Source: Nemertoderma westbladi
Taxonomy: Eukaryota > Xenacoelomorpha > Nemertodermatida > Nemertodermatidae
NCBI GenBank assembly: GCA_032718475.1
Contig: JAUCBJ010008385.1
Coordinates: 1 to 55,989 of the forward strand
Direction: 5' to 3'
DNA length: 55,989 nt
The translations under genes were made by a program, and so were the position numbers. Shown in pieces: positions 1-12,444 of the stretch (positions within the stretch are counted from its first letter, which is position 1; each line of letters opens with the position of its first letter). The notes under the pieces were generated by a model. The model was not told the DNA's origin. It saw only the letters and a program-made list of their open reading frames with translations, and ran no database searches.

Positions 1-3000
1 TCGTGTCTCATTAGATTTAAATTACCCGCCGTTCCCCCAACCTCTCTCACCTAGTATATTATCGTGTCTCATTAGATTTAAATTACCCGCCGTTCCCCCA
101 ACATCTCTCACCTAGTATATTATCGTGTCTCATTAGATTTAAATTACCCGCCGTTCCCCCAACATCTCTCACCTAGTATATTATCGTGTCTCATTAGATT
201 TAAATTACCCGCCGTTCCCCCAACATCTCTCAGTATATTATCGTGTCTCATTAGATTTAAATTACCCGCCGTTCCCCCAACATCTCTCACCTAGTATATT
301 ATCGTGTCTCATTAGATTTAAATTACCCGCCGTTCCCCCAACATCTCTCAGTATATTATCGTGTCTCATTAGATTTAAATTACCCGCCGTTCCCCCAACA
401 TCTCTCACCTAGTATATTATCGTGTCTCATTAGATTTAAATTACCCGCCGTTCCCCCAACATCTCTCAGTATATTATCGTGTCTCATTAGATTTAAATTA
501 CCCGCCGTTCCCCCAACATCTCTCACCTAGTATATTATCGTGTCTCATTAGATTTAAATTACCCGCCGTTCCCCCAACATCTCTCAGTATATTATCGTGT
601 CTCATTAGATTTAAATTACCCGCCGTTCCCCCAACCTCTCTCACCTAGTATATTATCGTGTCTCATTCGATTTAAATTACCCGCCGTTCCCCCAACCTCT
701 CTCACCTATAGTATATTATCGTGTCTCATTCGATTTAAATTACCCGCCGTTCCCCCAACATCTCTCACCTAGTATATTATCGTGTCTCATTAGATTTAAA
801 TTACCCGCCGTTCCCCCAACCTCTCTCACCTAGTATATTATCGTGTCTCATTAGATTTAAATTACCCGCCGTTCCCCCAACATCTCTCACCTAGTATATT
901 ATCGTGTCTCATTCGATTTAAATTACCCGCCGTTCCCCCAACCTCTCTCACCTAGTATATTATCGTGTCTCATTCGATTTAAATTACCCGCCGTTCCCCC
1001 AACATCTCTCACCTAGTATATTATCGTGTCTCATTAGATTTAAATTACCCGCCGTTCCCCCAACATCTCTCACCTAGTATATTATCGTGTCTCATTAGAT
1101 TTAAATTACCCGCCGTTCCCCCAACCTCTCTCACCTAGTATATTATCGTGTCTCATTAGATTTAAATTACCCGCCGTTCCCCCAACATCTCTCAGTATAT
1201 TATCGTGTCTCATTAGATTTAAATTACCCGTCGTTCCCCCAACATCTCTCAGTATATTATCGTGTCTCATTAGATTTAAATTACCCGCCGTTCCCCCAAC
1301 CTCTCTCACCTATAGTATATTATCGTGTCTCATTCGATTTAAATTACCCGCCGTTCCCCCAACATCTCTCACCTAGTATATTATCGTGTCTCATTAGATT
1401 TAAATTACCCGCCGTTCCCCCAACATCTCTCACCTAGTATATTATCGTGTCTCATTAGATTTAAATTACCCGCCGTTCCCCCAACATCTCTCACCTATAG
1501 TATATTATCGTGTCTCATTCGATTTAAATTACCCGCCGTTCCCCCAACATCTCTCACCTAGTATATTATCGTGTCTCATTAGATTTAAATTACCCGCCGT
1601 TCCCCCAACATCTCTCACCTAGTATATTATCGTGTCTCATTAGATTTAAATTACCCGCCGTTCCCCCAACATCTCTCACCTAGTATATTATCGTGTCTCA
1701 TTAGATTTAAATTACCCGCCGTTCCCCCAACCTCTCTCACCTAGTATATTATCGTGTCTCATTAGATTTAAATTACCCGCCGTTCCCCCAACATCTCTCA
1801 GTATATTATCGTGTCTCATTAGATTTAAATTACCCGTCGTTCCCCCAACATCTCTCAGTATATTATCGTGTCTCATTAGATTTAAATTACCCGCCGTTCC
1901 CCCAACATCTCTCAGTATATTATCGTGTCTCATTAGATTTAAATTACCCGTCGTTCCCCCAACATCTCTCAGTATATTATCGTGTCTCATTAGATTTAAA
2001 TTACCCGCCGTTCCCCCAACCTCTCTCACCTAGTATATTATCGTGTCTCATTAGATTTAAATTACCCGCCGTTCCCCCAACATCTCTCAGTATATTATCG
2101 TGTCTCATTAGATTTAAATTACCCGTCGTTCCCCCAACCTCTCTCAGTATATTATCGTGTCTCATTAGATTTAAATTACCCGCCGTTCCCCCAACATCTC
2201 TCACCTAGTATATTATCGTGTCTCATTAGATTTAAATTACCCGCCGTTCCCCCAACATCTCTCACCTAGTATATTATCGTGTCTCATTAGATTTAAATTA
2301 CCCGCCGTTCCCCCAACATCTCTCAGTATATTATCGTGTCTCATTAGATTTAAATTACCCGCCGTTCCCCCAACATCTCTCACCTAGTATATTATCGTGT
2401 CTCATTAGATTTAAATTACCCGCCGTTCCCCCAACATCTCTCAGTATATTATCGTGTCTCATTAGATTTAAATTACCCGCCGTTCCCCCAACATCTCTCA
2501 GTATATTATCGTGTCTCATTAGATTTAAATTACCCGCCGTTCCCCCAACATCTCTCACCTAGTATATTATCGTGTCTCATTAGATTTAAATTACCCGCCG
2601 TTCCCCCAACATCTCTCAGTATATTATCGTGTCTCATTAGATTTAAATTACCCGCCGTTCCCCCAACCTCTCTCACCTAGTATATTATCGTGTCTCATTA
2701 GATTTAAATTACCCGCCGTTCCCCCAACATCTCTCACCTAGTATATTATCGTGTCTCATTAGATTTAAATTACCCGCCGTTCCCCCAACATCTCTCAGTA
2801 TATTATCGTGTCTCATTAGATTTAAATTACCCGTCGTTCCCCCAACATCTCTCAGTATATTATCGTGTCTCATTAGATTTAAATTACCCGCCGTTCCCCC
2901 AACCTCTCTCACCTAGTATATTATCGTGTCTCATTAGATTTAAATTACCCGCCGTTCCCCCAACATCTCTCACCTAGTATATTATCGTGTCTCATTAGAT

Positions 3001-6000
3001 TTAAATTACCCGCCGTTCCCCCAACATCTCTCCCAGTATATTATCGTGTCTCATTAGATTTAAATTACCCGCCGTTCCCCCAACATCTCTCAGTATATTA
3101 TCGTGTCTCATTAGATTTAAATTACCCGCCGTTCCCCCAACATCTCTCACCTAGTATATTATCGTGTCTCATTAGATTTAAATTACCCGCCGTTCCCCCA
3201 ACATCTCTCAGTATATTATCGTGTCTCATTAGATTTAAATTACCCGCCGTTCCCCCAACATCTCTCACCTAGTATATTATCGTGTCTCATTAGATTTAAA
3301 TTACCCGCCGTTCCCCCAACATCTCTCAGTATATTATCGTGTCTCATTAGATTTAAATTACCCGCCGTTCCCCCAACATCTCTCACCTAGTATATTATCG
3401 TGTCTCATTAGATTTAAATTACCCGCCGTTCCCCCAACATCTCTCAGTATATTATCGTGTCTCATTAGATTTAAATTACCCGCCGTTCCCCCAACCTCTC
3501 TCACCTAGTATATTATCGTGTCTCATTCGATTTAAATTACCCGCCGTTCCCCCAACCTCTCTCACCTATAGTATATTATCGTGTCTCATTCGATTTAAAT
3601 TACCCGCCGTTCCCCCAACATCTCTCACCTAGTATATTATCGTGTCTCATTAGATTTAAATTACCCGCCGTTCCCCCAACCTCTCTCACCTAGTATATTA
3701 TCGTGTCTCATTAGATTTAAATTACCCGCCGTTCCCCCAACATCTCTCACCTAGTATATTATCGTGACTCATTCGATTTAAATTACCCGCCGTTCCCCCA
3801 ACCTCTCTCACCTAGTATATTATCGTGTCTCATTCGATTTAAATTACCCGCCGTTCCCCCAACATCTCTCACCTAGTATATTATCGTGTCTCATTAGATT
3901 TAAATTACCCGCCGTTCCCCCAACATCTCTCACCTAGTATATTATCGTGTCTCATTAGATTTAAATTACCCGCCGTTCCCCCAACCTCTCTCACCTAGTA
4001 TATTATCGTGTCTCATTAGATTTAAATTACCCGCCGTTCCCCCAACATCTCTCAGTATATTATCGTGTCTCATTAGATTTAAATTACCCGTCGTTCCCCC
4101 AACATCTCTCAGTATATTATCGTGTCTCATTAGATTTAAATTACCCGCCGTTCCCCCAACCTCTCTCACCTATAGTATATTATCGTGTCTCATTCGATTT
4201 AAATTACCCGCCGTTCCCCCAACATCTCTCACCTAGTATATTATCGTGTCTCATTAGATTTAAATTACCCGCCGTTCCCCCAACATCTCTCACCTAGTAT
4301 ATTATCGTGTCTCATTAGATTTAAATTACCCGCCGTTCCCCCAACATCTCTCACCTATAGTATATTATCGTGTCTCATTCGATTTAAATTACCCGCCGTT
4401 CCCCCAACATCTCTCACCTAGTATATTATCGTGTCTCATTAGATTTAAATTACCCGCCGTTCCCCCAACATCTCTCACCTAGTATATTATCGTGTCTCAT
4501 TAGATTTAAATTACCCGCCGTTCCCCCAACATCTCTCACCTAGTATATTATCGTGTCTCATTAGATTTAAATTACCCGCCGTTCCCCCAACCTCTCCCAC
4601 CTAGTATATTATCGTGTCTCATTAGATTTAAATTACCCGCCGTTCCCCCAACATCTCTCAGTATATTATCGTGTCTCATTAGATTTAAATTACCCGTCGT
4701 TCCCCCAACATCTCTCAGTATATTATCGTGTCTCATTAGATTTAAATTACCCGCCGTTCCCCCAACATCTCTCACCTAGTATATTATCGTGTCTCATTAG
4801 ATTTAAATTACCCGTCGTTCCCCCAACATCTCTCAGTATATTATCGTGTCTCATTAGATTTAAATTACCCGTCGTTCCCCCAACATCTCTCAGTATATTA
4901 TCGTGTCTCATTAGATTTAAATTACCCGCCGTTCCCCCAACCTCTCTCACCTAGTATATTATCGTGTCTCATTAGATTTAAATTACCCGCCGTTCCCCCA
5001 ACATCTCTCAGTATATTATAGTGTCTCATTAGATTTAAATTACCCGTCGTTCCCCCAACCTCTCTCAGTATATTATCGTGTCTCATTAGATTTAAATTAC
5101 CCGCCGTTCCCCCAACCTCTCTCACCTAGTATATTATCGTGTCTCATTAGATTTAAATTACCCGCCGTTCCCCCCAACCTCTCTCACCTAGTATATTATC
5201 GTGTCTCATTAGATTTAAATTACCCGCCGTTCCCCCAACCTCTCTCACCTAGTATATTATATTATCGTGTCTCATTAGATTTAAATTACCCGCCGTTCCC
5301 CCAACCTCTCTCACCTATAGTATATTATCGTGTCTCATTCGATTTAAATTACCCGCCGTTCCCCCAACATCTCTCAGTATATTATCGTGTCTCATTAGAT
5401 TTAAATTACCCGCAGTTCCCCCAACATCTCTCAGTATATTATCGTGTCTCATTAGATTTAAATTACCCGCCGTTCCCCCAACATCTCTCACCTAGTATAT
5501 TATCGTGTCTCATTAGATTTAAATTACCCGCCGTTCCCCCAACATCTCTCAGTATATTATCGTGTCTCATTAGATTTAAATTACCCGCCGTTCCCCCAAC
5601 CTCTCTCACCTATAGTATATTATCGTGTCTCATTCGATTTAAATTACCCGTCGTTCCCCCAACATCTCTCAGTATATTATCGTGTCTCATTAGATTTAAA
5701 TTACCCGCCGTTCCCCCAACATCTCTCACCTAGTATATTATCGTGTCTCATTCGATTTAAATTACCCGCCGTTCCCCCAACATCTCTCAGTATATTATCG
5801 TGTCTCATTAGATTTAAATTACCCGTCGTTCCCCCAACATCTCTCAGTATATTATCGTGTCTCATTAGATTTAAATTACCCGCCGTTCCCCCAACCTCTC
5901 TCACCTATAGTATATTATCGTGTCTCATTCGATTTAAATTACCCGCCGTTCCCCCAACATCTCTCACCTAGTATATTATCGTGTCTCATTAGATTTAAAT

Positions 6001-9000
6001 TACCCGCCGTTCCCCCAACATCTCTCACCTAGTATATTATCGTGTCTCATTAGATTTAAATTACCCGCCGTTCCCCCAACCTCTCTCACCTAGTATATTA
6101 TCGTGTCTCATTAGATTTAAATTACCCGCTGTTCCCCCAACATCTCTCACCTAGTATATTATCGTGTCTCATTAGATTTAAATTACCCGCCGTTCCCCCA
6201 ACCTCTCTCACCTAGTATATTATCGTGTCTCATTCGATTTAAATTACCCGCCGTTCCCCCAACATCTCTCACCTAGTATATTATCGTGTCTCATTAGATT
6301 TAAATTACCCGCCGTTCCCCCAACCTCTCTCACCTAGTATATTATCGTGTCTCATTAGATTTAAATTACCCGTCGTTCCCCCAACATCTCTCAGTATATT
6401 ATCGTGTCTCATTAGATTTAAATTACCCGCCGTTCCCCCAACCTCTCTCACCTATAGTATATTATCGTGTCTCATTCGATTTAAATTACCCGCCGTTCCC
6501 CCAACATCTCTCACCTAGTATATTATCGTGTCTCATTAGATTTAAATTACCCGCCGTTCCCCCAACATCTCTCACCTAGTATATTATCGTGTCTCATTAG
6601 ATTTAAATTACCCGCCGTTCCCCCAACCTCTCTCACCTAGTATATTATCGTGTCTCATTAGATTTAAATTACCCGCTGTTCCCCCAACATCTCTCACCTA
6701 GTATATTATCGTGTCTCATTAGATTTAAATTACCCGCCGTTCCCCCAACCTCTCTCACCTAGTATATTATCGTGTCTCATTCGATTTAAATTACCCGCCG
6801 TTCCCCCAACATCTCTCACCTAGTATATTATCGTGTCTCATTAGATTTAAATTACCCGCCGTTCCCCCAACCTCTCTCACCTAGTATATTATCGTGTCTC
6901 ATTAGATTTAAATTACCCGCTGTTCCCCCAACCTCTCTCACCTAGTATATTATCGTGTCTCATTAGATTTAAATTACCCGTCGTTCCCCCAACATCTCTC
7001 AGTATATTATCGTGTCTCATTAGATTTAAATTACCCGCCGTTCCCCCAACATCTCTCAGTATATTATCGTGTCTCATTAGATTTAAATTACCCGTCGTTC
7101 CCCCAACATCTCTCAGTATATTATCGTGTCTCATTAGATTTAAATTACCCGCCGTTCCCCCAACATCTCTCAGTATATTATCGTGTCTCATTAGATTTAA
7201 ATTACCCGCCGTTCCCCCAACATCTCTCAGTATATTATCGTGTCTCATTAGATTTAAATTACCCGCCGTTCCCCCAACCTCTCTCACCTAGTATATTATC
7301 GTGTCTCATTAGATTTAAATTACCCGCCGTTCCCCCAACATCTCTCAGTATATTATAGTGTCTCATTAGATTTAAATTACCCGCCGTTCCCCCAACCTCT
7401 CTCACCTATAGTATATTATCGTGTCTCATTCGATTTAAATTACCCGCCGTTCCCCCAACATCTCTCACCTAGTATATTATCGTGTCTCATTAGATTTAAA
7501 TTACCCGCCGTTCCCCCAACATCTCTCACCTAGTATATTATCGTGTCTCATTAGATTTAAATTACCCGCCGTTCCCCCAACATCTCTCACCTATAGTATA
7601 TTATCGTGTCTCATTCGATTTAAATTACCCGCCGTTCCCCCAACATCTCTCACCTAGTATATTATCGTGTCTCATTAGATTTAAATTACCCGCCGTTCCC
7701 CCAACATCTCTCACCTAGTATATTATCGTGTCTCATTAGATTTAAATTACCCGCCGTTCCCCCAACATCTCTCACCTAGTATATTATCGTGTCTCATTAG
7801 ATTTAAATTACCCGCCGTTCCCCCAACCTCTCCCACCTAGTATATTATCGTGTCTCATTAGATTTAAATTACCCGCCGTTCCCCCAACATCTCTCAGTAT
7901 ATTATCGTGTCTCATTAGATTTAAATTACCCGTCGTTCCCCCAACATCTCTCAGTATATTATCGTGTCTCATTAGATTTAAATTACCCGCCGTTCCCCCA
8001 ACATCTCTCACCTAGTATATTATCGTGTCTCATTAGATTTAAATTACCCGTCGTTCCCCCAACATCTCTCAGTATATTATCGTGTCTCATTAGATTTAAA
8101 TTACCCGTCGTTCCCCCAACATCTCTCAGTATATTATCGTGTCTCATTAGATTTAAATTACCCGCCGTTCCCCCAACCTCTCTCACCTAGTATATTATCG
8201 TGTCTCATTAGATTTAAATTACCCGCCGTTCCCCCAACATCTCTCAGTATATTATAGTGTCTCATTAGATTTAAATTACCCGTCGTTCCCCCAACCTCTC
8301 TCAGTATATTATCGTGTCTCATTAGATTTAAATTACCCGCCGTTCCCCCAACCTCTCTCACCTAGTATATTATCGTGTCTCATTAGATTTAAATTACCCG
8401 CCGTTCCCCCCAACCTCTCTCACCTAGTATATTATCGTGTCTCATTAGATTTAAATTACCCGCCGTTCCCCCAACCTCTCTCACCTAGTATATTATATTA
8501 TCGTGTCTCATTAGATTTAAATTACCCGCCGTTCCCCCAACCTCTCTCACCTATAGTATATTATCGTGTCTCATTCGATTTAAATTACCCGCCGTTCCCC
8601 CAACATCTCTCAGTATATTATCGTGTCTCATTAGATTTAAATTACCCGCAGTTCCCCCAACATCTCTCAGTATATTATCGTGTCTCATTAGATTTAAATT
8701 ACCCGCCGTTCCCCCAACATCTCTCACCTAGTATATTATCGTGTCTCATTAGATTTAAATTACCCGCCGTTCCCCCAACATCTCTCAGTATATTATCGTG
8801 TCTCATTAGATTTAAATTACCCGCCGTTCCCCCAACCTCTCTCACCTATAGTATATTATCGTGTCTCATTCGATTTAAATTACCCGTCGTTCCCCCAACA
8901 TCTCTCAGTATATTATCGTGTCTCATTAGATTTAAATTACCCGCCGTTCCCCCAACATCTCTCACCTAGTATATTATCGTGTCTCATTCGATTTAAATTA

Positions 9001-12000
9001 CCCGCCGTTCCCCCAACATCTCTCAGTATATTATCGTGTCTCATTAGATTTAAATTACCCGTCGTTCCCCCAACATCTCTCAGTATATTATCGTGTCTCA
9101 TTAGATTTAAATTACCCGCCGTTCCCCCAACCTCTCTCACCTATAGTATATTATCGTGTCTCATTCGATTTAAATTACCCGCCGTTCCCCCAACATCTCT
9201 CACCTAGTATATTATCGTGTCTCATTAGATTTAAATTACCCGCCGTTCCCCCAACATCTCTCACCTAGTATATTATCGTGTCTCATTAGATTTAAATTAC
9301 CCGCCGTTCCCCCAACCTCTCTCACCTAGTATATTATCGTGTCTCATTAGATTTAAATTACCCGCTGTTCCCCCAACATCTCTCACCTAGTATATTATCG
9401 TGTCTCATTAGATTTAAATTACCCGCCGTTCCCCCAACCTCTCTCACCTAGTATATTATCGTGTCTCATTCGATTTAAATTACCCGCCGTTCCCCCAACA
9501 TCTCTCACCTAGTATATTATCGTGTCTCATTAGATTTAAATTACCCGCCGTTCCCCCAACCTCTCTCACCTAGTATATTATCGTGTCTCATTAGATTTAA
9601 ATTACCCGTCGTTCCCCCAACATCTCTCAGTATATTATCGTGTCTCATTAGATTTAAATTACCCGCCGTTCCCCCAACCTCTCTCACCTATAGTATATTA
9701 TCGTGTCTCATTCGATTTAAATTACCCGCCGTTCCCCCAACATCTCTCACCTAGTATATTATCGTGTCTCATTAGATTTAAATTACCCGCCGTTCCCCCA
9801 ACATCTCTCACCTAGTATATTATCGTGTCTCATTAGATTTAAATTACCCGCCGTTCCCCCAACCTCTCTCACCTAGTATATTATCGTGTCTCATTAGATT
9901 TAAATTACCCGCTGTTCCCCCAACATCTCTCACCTAGTATATTATCGTGTCTCATTAGATTTAAATTACCCGCCGTTCCCCCAACCTCTCTCACCTAGTA
10001 TATTATCGTGTCTCATTCGATTTAAATTACCCGCCGTTCCCCCAACATCTCTCACCTAGTATATTATCGTGTCTCATTAGATTTAAATTACCCGCCGTTC
10101 CCCCAACCTCTCTCACCTAGTATATTATCGTGTCTCATTAGATTTAAATTACCCGCTGTTCCCCCAACCTCTCTCACCTAGTATATTATCGTGTCTCATT
10201 AGATTTAAATTACCCGTCGTTCCCCCAACATCTCTCAGTATATTATCGTGTCTCATTAGATTTAAATTACCCGCCGTTCCCCCAACATCTCTCAGTATAT
10301 TATCGTGTCTCATTAGATTTAAATTACCCGTCGTTCCCCCAACATCTCTCAGTATATTATCGTGTCTCATTAGATTTAAATTACCCGCCGTTCCCCCAAC
10401 ATCTCTCAGTATATTATCGTGTCTCATTAGATTTAAATTACCCGCCGTTCCCCCAACATCTCTCAGTATATTATCGTGTCTCATTAGATTTAAATTACCC
10501 GTCGTTCCCCCAACATCTCTCAGTATATTATCGTGTCTCATTAGATTTAAATTACCCGCCGTTCCCCCAACCTCTCTCACCTATAGTATATTATCGTGTC
10601 TCATTCGATTTAAATTACCCGCCGTTCCCCCAACATCTCTCACCTAGTATATTATCGTGTCTCATTAGATTTAAATTACCCGCCGTTTCCCCAACATCTC
10701 TCACCTAGTATATTATCGTGTCTCATTAGATTTAAATTACCCGCCGTTCCCCCAACATCTCTCACCTAGTATATTATCGTGTCTCATTAGATTTAAATTA
10801 CCCGCCGTTCCCCCAACATCTCTCACCTAGTATATTATCGTGTCTCATTAGATTTAAATTACCCGCCGTTCCCCCAACATCTCTCACCTAGTATATTATC
10901 GTGTCTCATTAGATTTAAATTACCCGCCGTTCCCCCAACCTCTCTCACCTATAGTATATTATCGTGTCTCATTAGATTTAAATTACCCGCCGTTCCCCCA
11001 ACCTCTCTCACCTAGTATATTATCGTGTCTCATTAGATTTAAATTACCCGCCGTTCCCCCAACATCTCTCAGTATATTATCGTGTCTCATTAGATTTAAA
11101 TTACCCGTCGTTCCCCCAACATCTCTCAGTATATTATCGTGTCTCATTAGATTTAAATTACCCGCCGTTCCCCCAACATCTCTCACCTAGTATATTATCG
11201 TGTCTCATTAGATTTAAATTACCCGCCGTTCCCCCAACCTCTCTCACCTAGTATATTATCGTGTCTCATTCGATTTAAATTACCCGCCGTACCCCCAACC
11301 TCTCTCACCTATAGTATATTATCGTGTCTCATTCGATTTAAATTACCCGCCGTTCCCCCAACATCTCTCACCTAGTATATTATCGTGTCTCATTAGATTT
11401 AAATTACCCGCCGTTCCCCCAACCTCTCTCACCTAGTATATTATCGTGTCTCATTAGATTTAAATTACCCGCCGTTCCCCCAACCTCTCTCACCTAGTAT
11501 ATTATCGTGTCTCATTAGATTTAAATTACCCGCCGTTCCCCCAACCTCTCTCACCTAGTATATTATCGTGTCTCATTAGATTTAAATTACCCGCCGTTCC
11601 CCCAACCTCTCTCACCTAGTATATTATCGTGTCTCATTAGATTTAAATTACCCGCCGTTCCCCCAACCTCTCTCACCTAGTATATTATCGTGTCTCATTA
11701 GATTTAAATTACCCGCCGTTCCCCCAACATCTCTCAGTATATTATCGTGTCTCATTAGATTTAAATTACCCGTCGTTCCCCCAACATCTCTCAGTATATT
11801 ATCGTGTCTCATTAGATTTAAATTACCCGCCGTTCCCCCAACCTCTCTCACCTATAGTATATTATCGTGTCTCATTAGATTTAAATTACCCGCCGTTCCC
11901 CCAACATCTCTCAGTATATTATCGTGTCTCATTAGATTTAAATTACCCGCCGTTCCCCCAACCTCTCTCACCTAGTATATTATCGTGTCTCATTAGATTT

Positions 12001-12251
12001 AAATTACCCGCCGTTCCCCCAACATCTCTCACCTAGTATATTATCGTGTCTCATTAGATTTAAATTACCCGCCGTTCCCCCAACATCTCTCAGTATATTA
12101 TCGTGTCTCATTAGATTTAAATTACCCGCCGTTCCCCCAACATCTCTCACCTAGTATATTATCGTGTCTCATTAGATTTAAATTACCCGCCGTTCCCCCA
12201 ACATCTCTCAGTATATTATCGTGTACCCGCCGTTTCCCCAACATCTCTCAC
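1..12251 (-). repeat. 61-bp minisatellite made from the BMPR1 exon end and 5' splice site
   Basis: About 200 head-to-tail units (array length divided by unit length), running off the left edge. On the minus strand each unit is 26 nt identical to the last 26 nt of the kinase exon ending at 12252 (codons for LMRHDNIL plus the first base of G), then about 35 nt like the start of its intron, beginning GTGAGAGATGTTGGGG. Every full unit therefore carries an exon/intron junction, TAG|GTGAGAG. There are three length classes: 61 bp; 57 bp, where 4 bp including the GT are deleted (ACTGAGAG); and 63 bp, with a TA insertion (ACTATAG|GTGAGAG) that usually sits beside an A-to-C variant (CATTCGAT on the plus strand). 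The 57-bp units equal 19 codons, so runs of them make short stop-free frames. These frames are intronic and are not proposed as genes. Confidence 0.95.
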
Positions 12252-12444
12252 CTAGTATATTATCGTGTCTCATTAGAACGGTCTGGTAGATTTCCGTCTC
12301 CCTAAACCAGGAAGCCTCGTCCGTTGTTACGAATATCTTTACGGCTACGGGTTCAATCCCCCACCGACCCTTCCAGACCTCTCCATAACGGCCCCGACCC
12401 ACTTGTGTCTCCAACGTTATCTGTTTGGCTATGGTCCGTTGCAC
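12252..12444 (-). CDS. BMPR1: BMPR1 exon: start of kinase domain (N-lobe)
   Basis: A 193-bp exon. The acceptor is TCTATTCCAAAG|GTGCAACGG, with a likely branch site ACTAATC about 30 nt upstream. The donor is ATACTAG|GTGAGAG. It encodes VQRTIAKQ, the glycine-rich loop GRGRYGEVW, the ATP-anchoring lysine in VAVKIF, and the alphaC-helix region with [15 protein letters not shown], ending at LMRHDNILG. The exon ends one base into the final glycine codon. If the intron is retained, the reading frame stops soon after the donor. The exon's last 26 nt are the seed of the array that fills the following intron. The first intron copy (12225-12251) differs slightly from the array consensus: a C-to-T change within the C-run on the plus strand. 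Confidence 0.95.

Noticed and set aside
1106-11851. Many 67-143-codon frames reading [11 protein letters not shown] repeats
   Set aside because: They are pieces of the array built on the BMPR1 exon end; the receptor-like peptide is the copied exon tail, not separate kinase genes.
1-12251. CRISPR-like array of regular repeats
   Set aside because: There are no unique spacers between repeats, the whole unit is repeated, and the surrounding genes are animal genes with introns.
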